DNA from: Achromobacter sp.
GTDB taxonomy: Bacteria > Pseudomonadota > Gammaproteobacteria > Burkholderiales > Burkholderiaceae_B
Reading direction: 5' to 3'
DNA length: 5,333 bases
NCBI GenBank assembly: GCA_003454835.1
Contig: DMTA01000393.1
Location: forward strand, 1 to 5,333
How positions within the stretch are numbered: position 1 is the stretch's first letter; each line of letters opens with the position of its first letter. Shown here in pieces: positions 1 to 4,466 of this stretch. The position numbers were made by a program, and so were the translations under genes. The notes under the pieces were generated by a model. The model did not search any database. It saw only the letters and a program-made list of their open reading frames with translations, and was not told the origin of the DNA.

Positions 1-21
1 CCCCTGCGGGGTTTTGTCTTT
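1..21 (+). terminator. Terminator-like hairpin at the left edge, possibly truncated
   Basis: CCCC (1-4) can pair with GGGG (8-11) around a three-base loop, and the run TTTTGTCTTT follows. This is the form of an intrinsic terminator on the plus strand. The left arm may extend outside the window, so stem length is unknown. If real, it ends a transcription unit left of the window, and the 5S gene further right would then not simply be the tail of that unit. Confidence 0.45.
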
Positions 22-110
22 AGTGAGAGACCGAGCTGTCGCGCGGAAGGTTGATTGCGCGCTAATCGCGAGCCCTGCCGGCACCGAGAGCCAGGCTCCC
101 ATTGCAGTAC

Positions 111-232
111 CTAAAGCAGCAGCTAAGGGGCGCCTAAGCGGCTCCTAAGCAGCAGCTAAGCAGCTCCTAAGCAGCAGCTAAGCAGAACCCAAGCAGCAGC
201 TAATCAGAACCCAAGCAGCACCCAAGATTCGA
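111..232. repeat. 11-base tandem repeat array upstream of the 5S rRNA gene
   Basis: About ten head-to-tail units share the consensus CTAAGCAGCAG. The first unit has 12 bases (111-122); the rest start every 11 bases at 123, 134, 145, 156, 167, 178, 189, 200 and 211, and a decayed unit starts at 222. The first part of each unit (CTAAG or CCAAG) is best conserved, while the last three bases vary (CAG, CTC, AAC, CAC). Units 145-155/156-166 and 167-177/178-188 show partial alternation, hinting at 22-base steps of expansion. The period is close to one DNA helical turn, so each unit presents the same face. It is non-coding; its function is unknown to me. Confidence 0.95.
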
Positions 233-235
233 ACG

Positions 236-253
236 GTTGACTCTCGTGTCAAC
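236..253 (+). other. Small hairpin just ahead of the 5S rRNA gene
   Basis: GTTGAC (236-241) pairs with GTCAAC (248-253) around a six-base loop, 15 bases before the mature 5S. A short stem here would suit a processing or leader structure in a 5S precursor. That role is inferred from position only. Confidence 0.4.
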
Positions 254-268
254 TGCTCAAAGAGCTAC

Positions 269-382
269 GCTTGACGACCATAGCAAGGTGGTACCACTCC
301 TTCCCATCCCGAACAGGACAGTGAAACGCCTTCGCGCCGATGATAGTGGACGGACGTCTGTGAAAGTAGGTCATCGTCAAGC
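269..382 (+). rRNA. rrf: 5S ribosomal RNA
   Basis: This encodes the 5S rRNA of the large ribosomal subunit. The two ends form the expected helix I: GCTTGACGA (269-277) pairs with TCGTCAAGC (374-382). The conserved loop B/C block CCCATCCCGAAC (303-314), the stretch GATGATAGTGG (near 339-349) and the 3' block GAAAGTAGG (362-370) are all present and correctly spaced. Length is 114 bases, normal for Proteobacteria, and the sequence resembles Burkholderiales 5S genes. Ends are set from the helix and could be off by one or two bases. A strong terminator follows 10 bases later. No 23S 3' end was recognised in the 268 bases upstream, so it may close an rrn operon after a long spacer or be a stand-alone 5S copy. 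Confidence 0.96.
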
Positions 383-392
383 TCTTATCCTC

Positions 393-424
393 AAAGCCCC
401 ACCGGTTCCCGGTGGGGCTTTGTC
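393..424 (+). terminator. Intrinsic terminator after the 5S rRNA
   Basis: AAAGCCCCACCGG (393-405) pairs perfectly with CGGTGGGGCTTT at 410-421 (a 13th pair, G405-C409, is possible around a three-base loop). The downstream T tract is short. It begins 10 bases after the 5S 3' end and closes that transcription unit. Confidence 0.9.
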
Positions 425-531
425 ATTGTGCGCCACTGGCCTGCGAGCCGCGCCAATGCTGAATGTGCCCAAATAACAACGCCCGTGGGCGGGGTGGCTT
501 TGTGCGGTAAGATTGTTCGAGTCAATTCGTT

Positions 532-535
532 GGAG
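532..535 (+). promoter_or_regulatory. Ribosome binding site that fixes the GTG start at 543
   Basis: GGAG lies 7 bases before GTG 543, a good Shine-Dalgarno fit. The alternative in-frame TTG at 513 has no such site. A possible -10 box TAAGAT (508-513) lies upstream, but I find no matching -35, so the promoter is unresolved. Confidence 0.65.
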
Positions 536-542
536 CGTTATC

Positions 543-908
543 GTGAGTGATCCCCAGACCCCCGTGCCCGGTACGACATTGGACCTGCGCACGTTGACCC
601 ACGTGGCCTATGGCTTGTACGCCCTGGGCTTTTTGACGAGTGGATTTCTGGGCATTGCCACGATCGCGGCTGTTGTGCTCATGTACCTGAAACGTTCGGA
701 TGCTGCAGGCACCGTCTACGCCGGCCACTTTGACTGGCTGCTGCGCACGTTCTGGTGGGCGCTGCTGTGGCTTGCCATCAGTGGGATCGCGACACTCATC
801 TTCATTGGCTGGATCGGTGTTGCGGCGACCATCGTTTGGGTACTGTATCGCCTGATACGTGGCTGGCTGTCGTTGCTTGAAGGCACCGCGCCAACGTCAT
901 ACGCGTGA
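543..908 (+). CDS. Small integral membrane protein, DUF4870-like, 121 residues
   Basis: This is a predicted inner-membrane protein of unknown function. From the GTG start it has a polar N-terminus (MSDPQTPVPG), then hydrophobic stretches near residues 21-48, 70-89 and 90-107, giving probably three membrane helices. A conserved-looking loop, YLKRSDAAGTVYAGHFDW (48-65), links the first two. The loop and the following RTFWW resemble the family of small proteins annotated as DUF4870 or hypothetical membrane proteins in Burkholderiales; that match is from memory. The start at 543 is chosen for its GGAG site; a TTG at 513 would add ten residues without support. The gene is flanked by terminators (393-424 and 924-953), so it appears monocistronic. 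No enzymatic motif is visible. Confidence 0.85.
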   Translation: MSDPQTPVPGTTLDLRTLTHVAYGLYALGFLTSGFLGIATIAAVVLMYLKRSDAAGTVYAGHFDWLLRTFWWALLWLAISGIATLIFIGWIGVAATIVWVLYRLIRGWLSLLEGTAPTSYA

Positions 909-923
909 CTTTGCGTTCCCTTG

Positions 924-953
924 AAAAAGGCCGGCATGAATGCCGGCCTTTTT
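924..953. terminator. Strong symmetric terminator after the membrane protein gene
   Basis: AAAAAGGCCGGCAT (924-937) is the exact reverse complement of ATGCCGGCCTTTTT (940-953), with a tight central turn. It has a GC-rich stem and a T5 tract, 15 bases after the stop codon. The A5/T5 symmetry means it could terminate transcription on either strand. Confidence 0.93.
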
Positions 954-1043
954 GCATGCAGCTCGCGCTGCGTTGATTGGCGTGTCAGATCCCTCCTGGC
1001 GTCTGCGTACCCGCGGATAGGAGGCGTCATGCGGGCGTGAGAC

Positions 1044-1100
1044 GTTGGCGCCTTGGTAATCTGCGGGCGCTGCTGCTGCTCGCAGCATGCGTGCGCCAAC
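1044..1100. repeat. Nested inverted repeats
   Basis: GTTGGCGC (1044-1051) is the reverse complement of GCGCCAAC (1093-1100). Inside lies a second stem, TGCTGC (1071-1076) with GCAGCA (1082-1087), around a five-base loop. As RNA or cruciform this would form an outer 8-pair stem with an inner hairpin. There is no T tract, so it is not an evident terminator. Confidence 0.6.
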
Positions 1101-1182
1101 AGTCGGAGCGCCGGCGGCGGGCCGCGGCATGCGGGCCAGGGAAGGTCAACGCTGCAGGTCAGCAGTGTCGATCATCACAACT

Positions 1183-1338
1183 GCTCAACGTCGCAGCTCC
1201 AGGTCGCAGCTCCAGGTCGCAGCTCCAGGTCGCAGCTCAACGTCGCAGCTCAACGTCGCAGCTCAACGTCGCCGCTCGACGTCGCAGCTCAACGTCGCCG
1301 CTCGACGTCGCCGCTCGACGTCGCGGGTCAACGGTGTT
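1183..1338. repeat. 13-base tandem repeat array, 11 clear units plus one decayed
   Basis: Units start every 13 bases from 1183 to 1313, with a degenerate twelfth at 1326. The consensus is GCTCAACGTCGCA. Units 1, 5 and 6 match it, and unit 7 differs only in its last base. Units 2-4 are an identical block reading GCTCCAGGTCGCA. Units 8, 10 and 11 carry GCTCGACGTCG, which contains the palindrome CGACGTCG. Blocks of identical variants point to growth by slipped-strand copying. The unit has no stop codon in any forward phase and 13 is not a multiple of three, so all three forward frames stay open; this makes spurious open frames, not evidence of a protein. Confidence 0.97.
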
Positions 1339-1407
1339 GAGGGACCGCCGAATGACGCGGTGTAGATGTCATGAAGCGTGCCATGCGCATCAGTGGACGC
1401 CGCACGC

Positions 1408-1476
1408 ATCTCAATGCGCAATCGATTGGCCATGTAGCGTATCTCAATGCGCAATCGATTGGCCATGTAGCGTATC
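1408..1476. repeat. Exact 33-base tandem duplication
   Basis: Bases 1408-1440 are repeated without change at 1441-1473, and three bases of a third copy (ATC) follow. Each copy holds three six-base palindromes directly abutting: TGCGCA (1415-1420), ATCGAT (1421-1426) and TGGCCA (1427-1432) in the first. Perfect identity suggests a recent duplication. The core AATCGATTGG (1420-1429, 1453-1462) recurs once more at 1529-1538 outside the duplication. Although 33 is a multiple of three, no supported coding frame covers it. Confidence 0.97.
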
Positions 1477-1480
1477 GGCA

Positions 1481-1521
1481 CCTGATCGGCGCGCAAAGGT
1501 GCGCCAGGCCTGGCGATCAGG
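1481..1521. repeat. Palindrome cluster, imperfect cruciform
   Basis: CCTGATCG (1481-1488) is the reverse complement of CGATCAGG (1514-1521). Between them sits a perfect 14-base palindrome, CGCCAGGCCTGGCG (1502-1515), which overlaps the outer right arm by two bases. A competing inner stem pairs GGCGC (1488-1492) with GCGCC (1501-1505). The folds are mutually exclusive. It could be a protein-binding site or structural DNA; there is no T tract. Confidence 0.75.
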
Positions 1522-1634
1522 CTATCGGAATCGATTGGGGATGCCCACGGACGTGGTAATGAGGAACTGCGAGGAGGGGCTTGCGTGGTGGCGTCGAGCT
1601 CGCCCGGCCGTAAGCCAGGGCGTCGCGACAATCC

Positions 1635-1668
1635 AAAGGCAGGGACGTACGCCGTACGCCCTTTGCCT
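1635..1668 (-). terminator. Imperfect hairpin downstream of the SWIB gene, possible terminator
   Basis: Starting 2 bases beyond the SWIB stop codon, CGTA/TACG and GGG/CCC stems form around a five-base loop (1650-1654), extended by AGG/CCT after a small internal loop. Read on the minus strand the structure ends in a short TTT. The hexamer CGTACG occurs twice, at 1646-1651 and 1653-1658. The weak U-tract makes terminator function uncertain. Confidence 0.5.
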
Positions 1669-1670
1669 GC

Positions 1671-1949
1671 TTACTTCAGATGTGCGTTGACCAGTTTGGT
1701 CAGTTCGAACATCGTGACCTGATCCTTGCCGAAGATCGGGCGCAGCTTGGCATCGGCGTTGATGTTGCGCTTGTTGCTGGCATCTTGCAGGTTGTGCTTC
1801 TTGATGTATTCCCAGATCTTCTTGGTGACCTCGGTACGCGGCACGGCTTCCGAGCCGATGACAGCGGCCAATTCGGCGCTGGGGGTCAGCGGCTTCATGA
1901 ATGCAGCGTTCGGCTTGCGCGCGGTCGCGGGTTTGGAGGTTGTGGCCAT
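1671..1949 (-). CDS. SWIB/MDM2 domain protein, 92 residues
   Basis: This is a small basic protein with one SWIB domain, a fold known from eukaryotic SWI/SNF subunits and MDM2 and found as a stand-alone protein in Chlamydiae and many Burkholderiales. The bacterial role is not established; binding to DNA or nucleoid proteins is inferred. The N-terminal tail (residues 1-19) is rich in Lys, Ala and Thr, like histone H1 tails. The domain covers about 19-90, with PLTPSAELAAVIG (20-32), TEVTKKIWEYIKKHNLQD (39-56), and DAKLRPIFGK (66-75) leading into MFELTKLVNAHLK. Length is typical of the single-domain form. The ATG at 1949 is chosen because AAGGAG lies just upstream; the frame stays open to 2048, but the extra residues look non-coding and would contain the promoter. 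It is divergent from the amidohydrolase gene. Confidence 0.93.
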   Translation of the reverse strand: MATTSKPATARKPNAAFMKPLTPSAELAAVIGSEAVPRTEVTKKIWEYIKKHNLQDASNKRNINADAKLRPIFGKDQVTMFELTKLVNAHLK

Positions 1950-1958
1950 AATGCGGCG

Positions 1959-1964
1959 CTCCTT
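1959..1964 (-). promoter_or_regulatory. Ribosome binding site of the SWIB gene
   Basis: On the minus strand AAGGAG precedes the ATG at 1949 by nine bases. This near-ideal Shine-Dalgarno sequence selects that start over upstream in-frame codons. Confidence 0.85.
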
Positions 1965-1997
1965 CTCTGGCTGTTGGAAAAATTGTCCTGCGGCCGG

Positions 1998-2026
1998 AGC
2001 ATAACGTGTCTCTCCAGTAAAGACAA
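1998..2026 (-). promoter_or_regulatory. Putative sigma-70 promoter of the SWIB gene
   Basis: On the minus strand TTGTCT (2026-2021) and TATGCT (2003-1998) are separated by exactly 17 bases, each matching four of six consensus positions. This places the start near 1991 and gives a leader of roughly 40 bases before the ATG. For the divergent plus-strand gene, TAAAAT (2050-2055) could be a -10 box, but no good -35 is visible. Confidence 0.6.
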
Positions 2027-2096
2027 AGGCATTTATCCTCTGTAGCAACTAAAATGCACCGACCGTCCCCTCTCTCACGTCATTCTGTAACGTCCT

Positions 2097-3290
2097 ATGT
2101 ACGCACGTTCTCCGTTGGAATCGATTCGGCTTTTTCATGACGAATTGACGGCGCTTCGGCGCGATTTGCATGCCCATCCAGAACTTGGTTTTGAAGAGGT
2201 CCGCACGTCGGGCATCGTCGCCGGCGCGTTGGAAGCGTTGGGCATCGAAGTGCACCGCGGCATCGGGAAGACCGGTGTGGTGGGCGTGATCCGCGGCAAG
2301 CGTTGCGATAGCGGCCGCATGATCGGATTGCGTGCCGACATGGATGCGTTGCCCATGACGGAAGACAACACGTTCGGGCACAAGTCAACCAAGCCGGGGC
2401 TGATGCATGGTTGCGGTCACGATGGTCATACCGCAGTGCTAATCGGCGCGGCGAAGTATCTTGCGCAGACCCGCAATTTCGACGGCACGGCCGTACTGAT
2501 TTTTCAGCCGGCCGAAGAAGGGCGTGGGGGTGCGCGCGCCATGCTGGAAGACGGTTTGTTCGACACGTTCCCCTGCGATGCGATCTACGCTTTGCACAAC
2601 TGGCCGGGCCTCAAGCCTGGCACGATCGGCATCAACCCGGGCCCGATGATGGCGGCGGCCGATCGCTTCGAGATCCTGATCACCGGCCGTGGCGGTCACG
2701 GCGCGCATCCCTATCAGACGATTGATCCTGTGACGATCGCTGGCCAGATCATCACCGCATTGCAGACCATCGTGTCGCGGAACGTGAATCCACTGGATTC
2801 GGCGGTGCTCTCGATCGGTTCGGTGCAGGCCGGGCATCCGGGTGCGATGAGCGTGATTCCGCGTGAGGCGCGTATGGTCGGCACGGTGCGCACGTTCCGC
2901 AAGTCGGTTCAGGAAATGGTCGAAACGCGCATGCGCGAGCTGGTGAGCGCCATTGCCGGCGCATTCGGCGGCACCGCCGAGGTCGTGTACGAGCGCATTT
3001 ACCCCGCTACTTTGAACACGCCGCAGCATGCCAATCTGGTGGCCGACATCGCGACCGAGATGATCGGCAAGGAAAACGTGGTGCGCGACCTGGTACCCTC
3101 GATGGGTTCCGAAGACTTTTCATTCATGTTGCAAGCCAAGCCGGGCGCCTACTTCCGCCTCGGCCAAGGTGGTGCGGATTCCGGCTGCCTGCTGCACAAC
3201 CCGCATTTCGATTTCAACGATGCGGTCATTCCCCTGGGCAGTGCGATGTTCTGCGCACTGGCTGAACGGGGCATGCCGCTGGCAGATTAA
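2097..3290 (+). CDS. M20-family metal-dependent amidohydrolase (hippurate / N-acyl amino acid hydrolase type), 397 residues
   Basis: This probably hydrolyses the amide bond of N-acyl amino acids (hippurate, N-acetyl amino acids or similar) in the cytoplasm; the substrate cannot be read from sequence. It has the M20D order: [14 protein letters not shown] (21-34), RADMDALPM (79-87), [10 protein letters not shown] (104-113), [15 protein letters not shown] (136-150), HNWPG (167-171), GRGGHGAHP (197-205) in the lid/dimerisation domain, [10 protein letters not shown] (336-345), and [10 protein letters not shown] near the C-terminus. By analogy with plant IAA-amino acid hydrolases, the metal ligands are C106, H108, E141, H167 and H367, and E140 is the catalytic base; all are present. 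Length is normal and no signal peptide is seen. ATG 2097 is the first reasonable start, but no clear Shine-Dalgarno precedes it. pyrC follows after 10 bases, so the two are probably co-transcribed. Confidence 0.95.
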   Translation: MYARSPLESIRLFHDELTALRRDLHAHPELGFEEVRTSGIVAGALEALGIEVHRGIGKTGVVGVIRGKRCDSGRMIGLRADMDALPMTEDNTFGHKSTKPGLMHGCGHDGHTAVLIGAAKYLAQTRNFDGTAVLIFQPAEEGRGGARAMLEDGLFDTFPCDAIYALHNWPGLKPGTIGINPGPMMAAADRFEILITGRGGHGAHPYQTIDPVTIAGQIITALQTIVSRNVNPLDSAVLSIGSVQAGHPGAMSVIPREARMVGTVRTFRKSVQEMVETRMRELVSAIAGAFGGTAEVVYERIYPATLNTPQHANLVADIATEMIGKENVVRDLVPSMGSEDFSFMLQAKPGAYFRLGQGGADSGCLLHNPHFDFNDAVIPLGSAMFCALAERGMPLAD

Positions 3291-3294
3291 GAAG
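3289..3294 (+). promoter_or_regulatory. Ribosome binding site of pyrC overlapping the upstream stop codon
   Basis: AAGAAG lies six bases before the pyrC ATG and shares two bases with the TAA of the amidohydrolase gene. This overlap suggests translational coupling and supports the ATG at 3301 over the in-frame GTG-type extension that starts inside the upstream gene. Confidence 0.6.
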
Positions 3295-3300
3295 CCTTCC

Positions 3301-4365
3301 ATGTCTATTCAAAGCACGACTCAACTCACCATCACCCGCCCTGACGACTGGCATCTGCATCTGCGCGATGGTGCGGCGCTGGACGCCGTTGTCGGAGATA
3401 CTGCGCGCCAGTTCGCGCGCGCCATCATCATGCCGAACCTGAAGCCGCCGGTCACGACGACGGAACAGGCATTGGCATATCGCGGCCGCATTCTGGAAGC
3501 GCTTGCGAAGACGGGCGTGAATCCGGAGTCGTTCACGCCGCTGATGACGCTGTACCTGACCGACAACACGCCTGCCGAAGAGATTGTGCGCGCGCATGAA
3601 TCGGGCCATGTCTATGCGGTCAAGCTGTATCCCGCCGGCGCCACGACCAACTCGGACGCGGGGGTGACCGATCTGCTGGGTAAATGCACGAAGGCGCTTG
3701 AAGCGCTGCAGAACTGCGGCATGCCACTGCTGGTGCACGGCGAAGTGACGGACCCGTCGATTGACGTGTTCGATCGCGAAGCTATTTTCGTGGAGCGTGT
3801 GATGAAACCTTTGCGGCGTGCATTCCCGGCGCTGAAGGTCGTGTTCGAACACATCACGACCAAGGAAGGCGCGGAGTACGTGCGTGACGCGGAAGGTCCG
3901 ATTGCCGCGACGATCACGCCGCAGCACATGCTCTACAACCGCAATGCCATCTTCCAGGGCGGCGTGCGTCCCCACTGGTACTGTCTGCCGATTCTAAAGC
4001 GCGAGACGCACCGTCTTGCCTTGGTCGAGGCAGCCACCAGCGGCAGTCCGCGCTTCTTCCTGGGCACGGATAGCGCGCCGCACGCGCGCGGTCTGAAGGA
4101 ACATGCCTGCGGCTGTGCCGGCTGCTACACCGCATTGCATGCCATGGAGCTTTATGCGACGGCGTTCGAGGCGGCCGGCAAGCTCGATAAGCTGGAAGGG
4201 TTTGCCAGCTTCCATGGTCCGGACTTCTACGGTCTGCCGCGCAATACCGGCACGTTGACGCTCTCGCGCGAGACTTATCAGGTGCCGGAGGAACTGGCGT
4301 TCGGTAATACGACGCTGGTACCGCTGGCGGCCGGCGAGGCGCTGGCGTGGCGGGCTCACGTCTGA
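3301..4365 (+). CDS. pyrC: Dihydroorotase, class II, 354 residues
   Basis: It catalyses the reversible cyclisation of N-carbamoyl-L-aspartate to dihydroorotate, the third step of de novo pyrimidine synthesis, in the cytoplasm. It is the short E. coli PyrC type (about 348 residues). Binuclear zinc ligands fall where expected: H18 and H20 in [10 protein letters not shown], the lysine that is carboxylated, K108 in [14 protein letters not shown]146 in LLVHGE, H184 in FEHITT, and D257 in GTDSAPH. Substrate-binding R22, N46 and H261 are also present, as is the mobile-loop segment GATTNSDAG (113-121). These assignments follow the E. coli enzyme by alignment from memory. The start is the ATG with AAGAAG six bases upstream; a longer frame reaching back to 3169 overlaps the previous gene and lacks family similarity. 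A strong terminator follows. No attenuator or operator is visible. Confidence 0.98.
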   Translation: MSIQSTTQLTITRPDDWHLHLRDGAALDAVVGDTARQFARAIIMPNLKPPVTTTEQALAYRGRILEALAKTGVNPESFTPLMTLYLTDNTPAEEIVRAHESGHVYAVKLYPAGATTNSDAGVTDLLGKCTKALEALQNCGMPLLVHGEVTDPSIDVFDREAIFVERVMKPLRRAFPALKVVFEHITTKEGAEYVRDAEGPIAATITPQHMLYNRNAIFQGGVRPHWYCLPILKRETHRLALVEAATSGSPRFFLGTDSAPHARGLKEHACGCAGCYTALHAMELYATAFEAAGKLDKLEGFASFHGPDFYGLPRNTGTLTLSRETYQVPEELAFGNTTLVPLAAGEALAWRAHV

Positions 4366-4396
4366 GGACGATCGCGGCTGGCGCCGCATGCAAATG

Positions 4397-4434
4397 AAAA
4401 AGGGGTGAGCGGCTGTGCCGTTCACCCCTTTTTT
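4397..4434. terminator. Bidirectional terminator between pyrC and the ABC-F gene
   Basis: AAAAAGGGGTGAGCGG (4397-4412) pairs with 4418-4433 (complement of the same arm with one G-T pair) around a five-base loop, followed by T6 on the plus strand. The A5 run on the left gives a U5 tail for minus-strand transcripts. It serves both convergent genes. Confidence 0.93.
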
Positions 4435-4466
4435 CCGCCGCGCGGACTATCTATATAGCAGTCACG

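Larger units (their letters stand above)
954..1670. other. Gene-free, repeat-rich spacer of about 700 bases
   Basis: I see no credible gene here on either strand. Open frames exist but have no ribosome binding site, no recognisable domain, and owe much of their length to short tandem repeats. The stretch is built from distinct elements listed separately: an inverted repeat (1044-1100), a 13-base-unit array (1183-1338), a 33-base exact duplication (1408-1476), a palindrome cluster (1481-1521) and a hairpin after the SWIB gene (1635-1668). Bases 1539-1634 hold nothing I recognise. The spacer could be a remnant of a lost gene, a structured non-coding locus or simply a site prone to repeat expansion. 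Confidence 0.75.

Noticed and set aside
237..476. Open frame of 79 codons on the plus strand
   Set aside because: It runs through the 5S rRNA gene and its terminator and has no ribosome binding site.
480..491. Small hairpin CGCCCGTGGGCG before the membrane protein gene
   Set aside because: Two-base loop and no T tract directly after it; too weak to call a terminator or operator.
377..592. Minus-strand open frame of 71 codons
   Set aside because: It overlaps the end of the 5S gene, its terminator and the start of the membrane protein gene; there is no start signal or similarity.
1183..1338. CRISPR array
   Set aside because: The units are 13 bases and contiguous, with no unique spacers between them and no cas genes nearby.
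1408..1473. Target-site duplication or insertion sequence ends
   Set aside because: The two copies directly abut with nothing inserted between them, and there is no transposase gene.
1371..1559. Short plus-strand frame with a repeated LNAQSIGHVAY segment
   Set aside because: ATG present but no Shine-Dalgarno sequence; the peptide repeat is again the 33-base duplication, and no family is recognised.
1263..1631. Minus-strand open frame of 122 codons containing a duplicated 11-residue segment (IRYMANRLRIE)
   Set aside because: The duplicated peptide only reflects the 33-base DNA duplication. No ribosome binding site or domain is recognisable.
977..1690. Possible 237-residue protein rich in Ser, Arg and Gln
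   Set aside because: TTG start without ribosome binding site. A large share comes from the 13-base array, which is open in every forward frame, and the 3' end runs into the SWIB gene on the other strand.
1950..2048. 33-residue N-terminal extension of the SWIB protein
   Set aside because: This stretch holds the AAGGAG site and a promoter with 17-base spacing, and the ATG at 1949 gives the typical protein.
2439..3029. Antisense open frame of 196 codons across the amidohydrolase gene
   Set aside because: It is a shadow of a gene with intact motifs along its whole length, and the frame has no recognisable protein features.
3169..3300. N-terminal extension of PyrC by 44 residues
   Set aside because: It overlaps the amidohydrolase gene in another frame, and the ATG at 3301 gives the usual family length with a ribosome binding site.
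3226..3975. Antisense open frame of 249 codons across pyrC
   Set aside because: Codon-bias shadow in GC-rich DNA; all dihydroorotase catalytic residues lie on the opposite strand.
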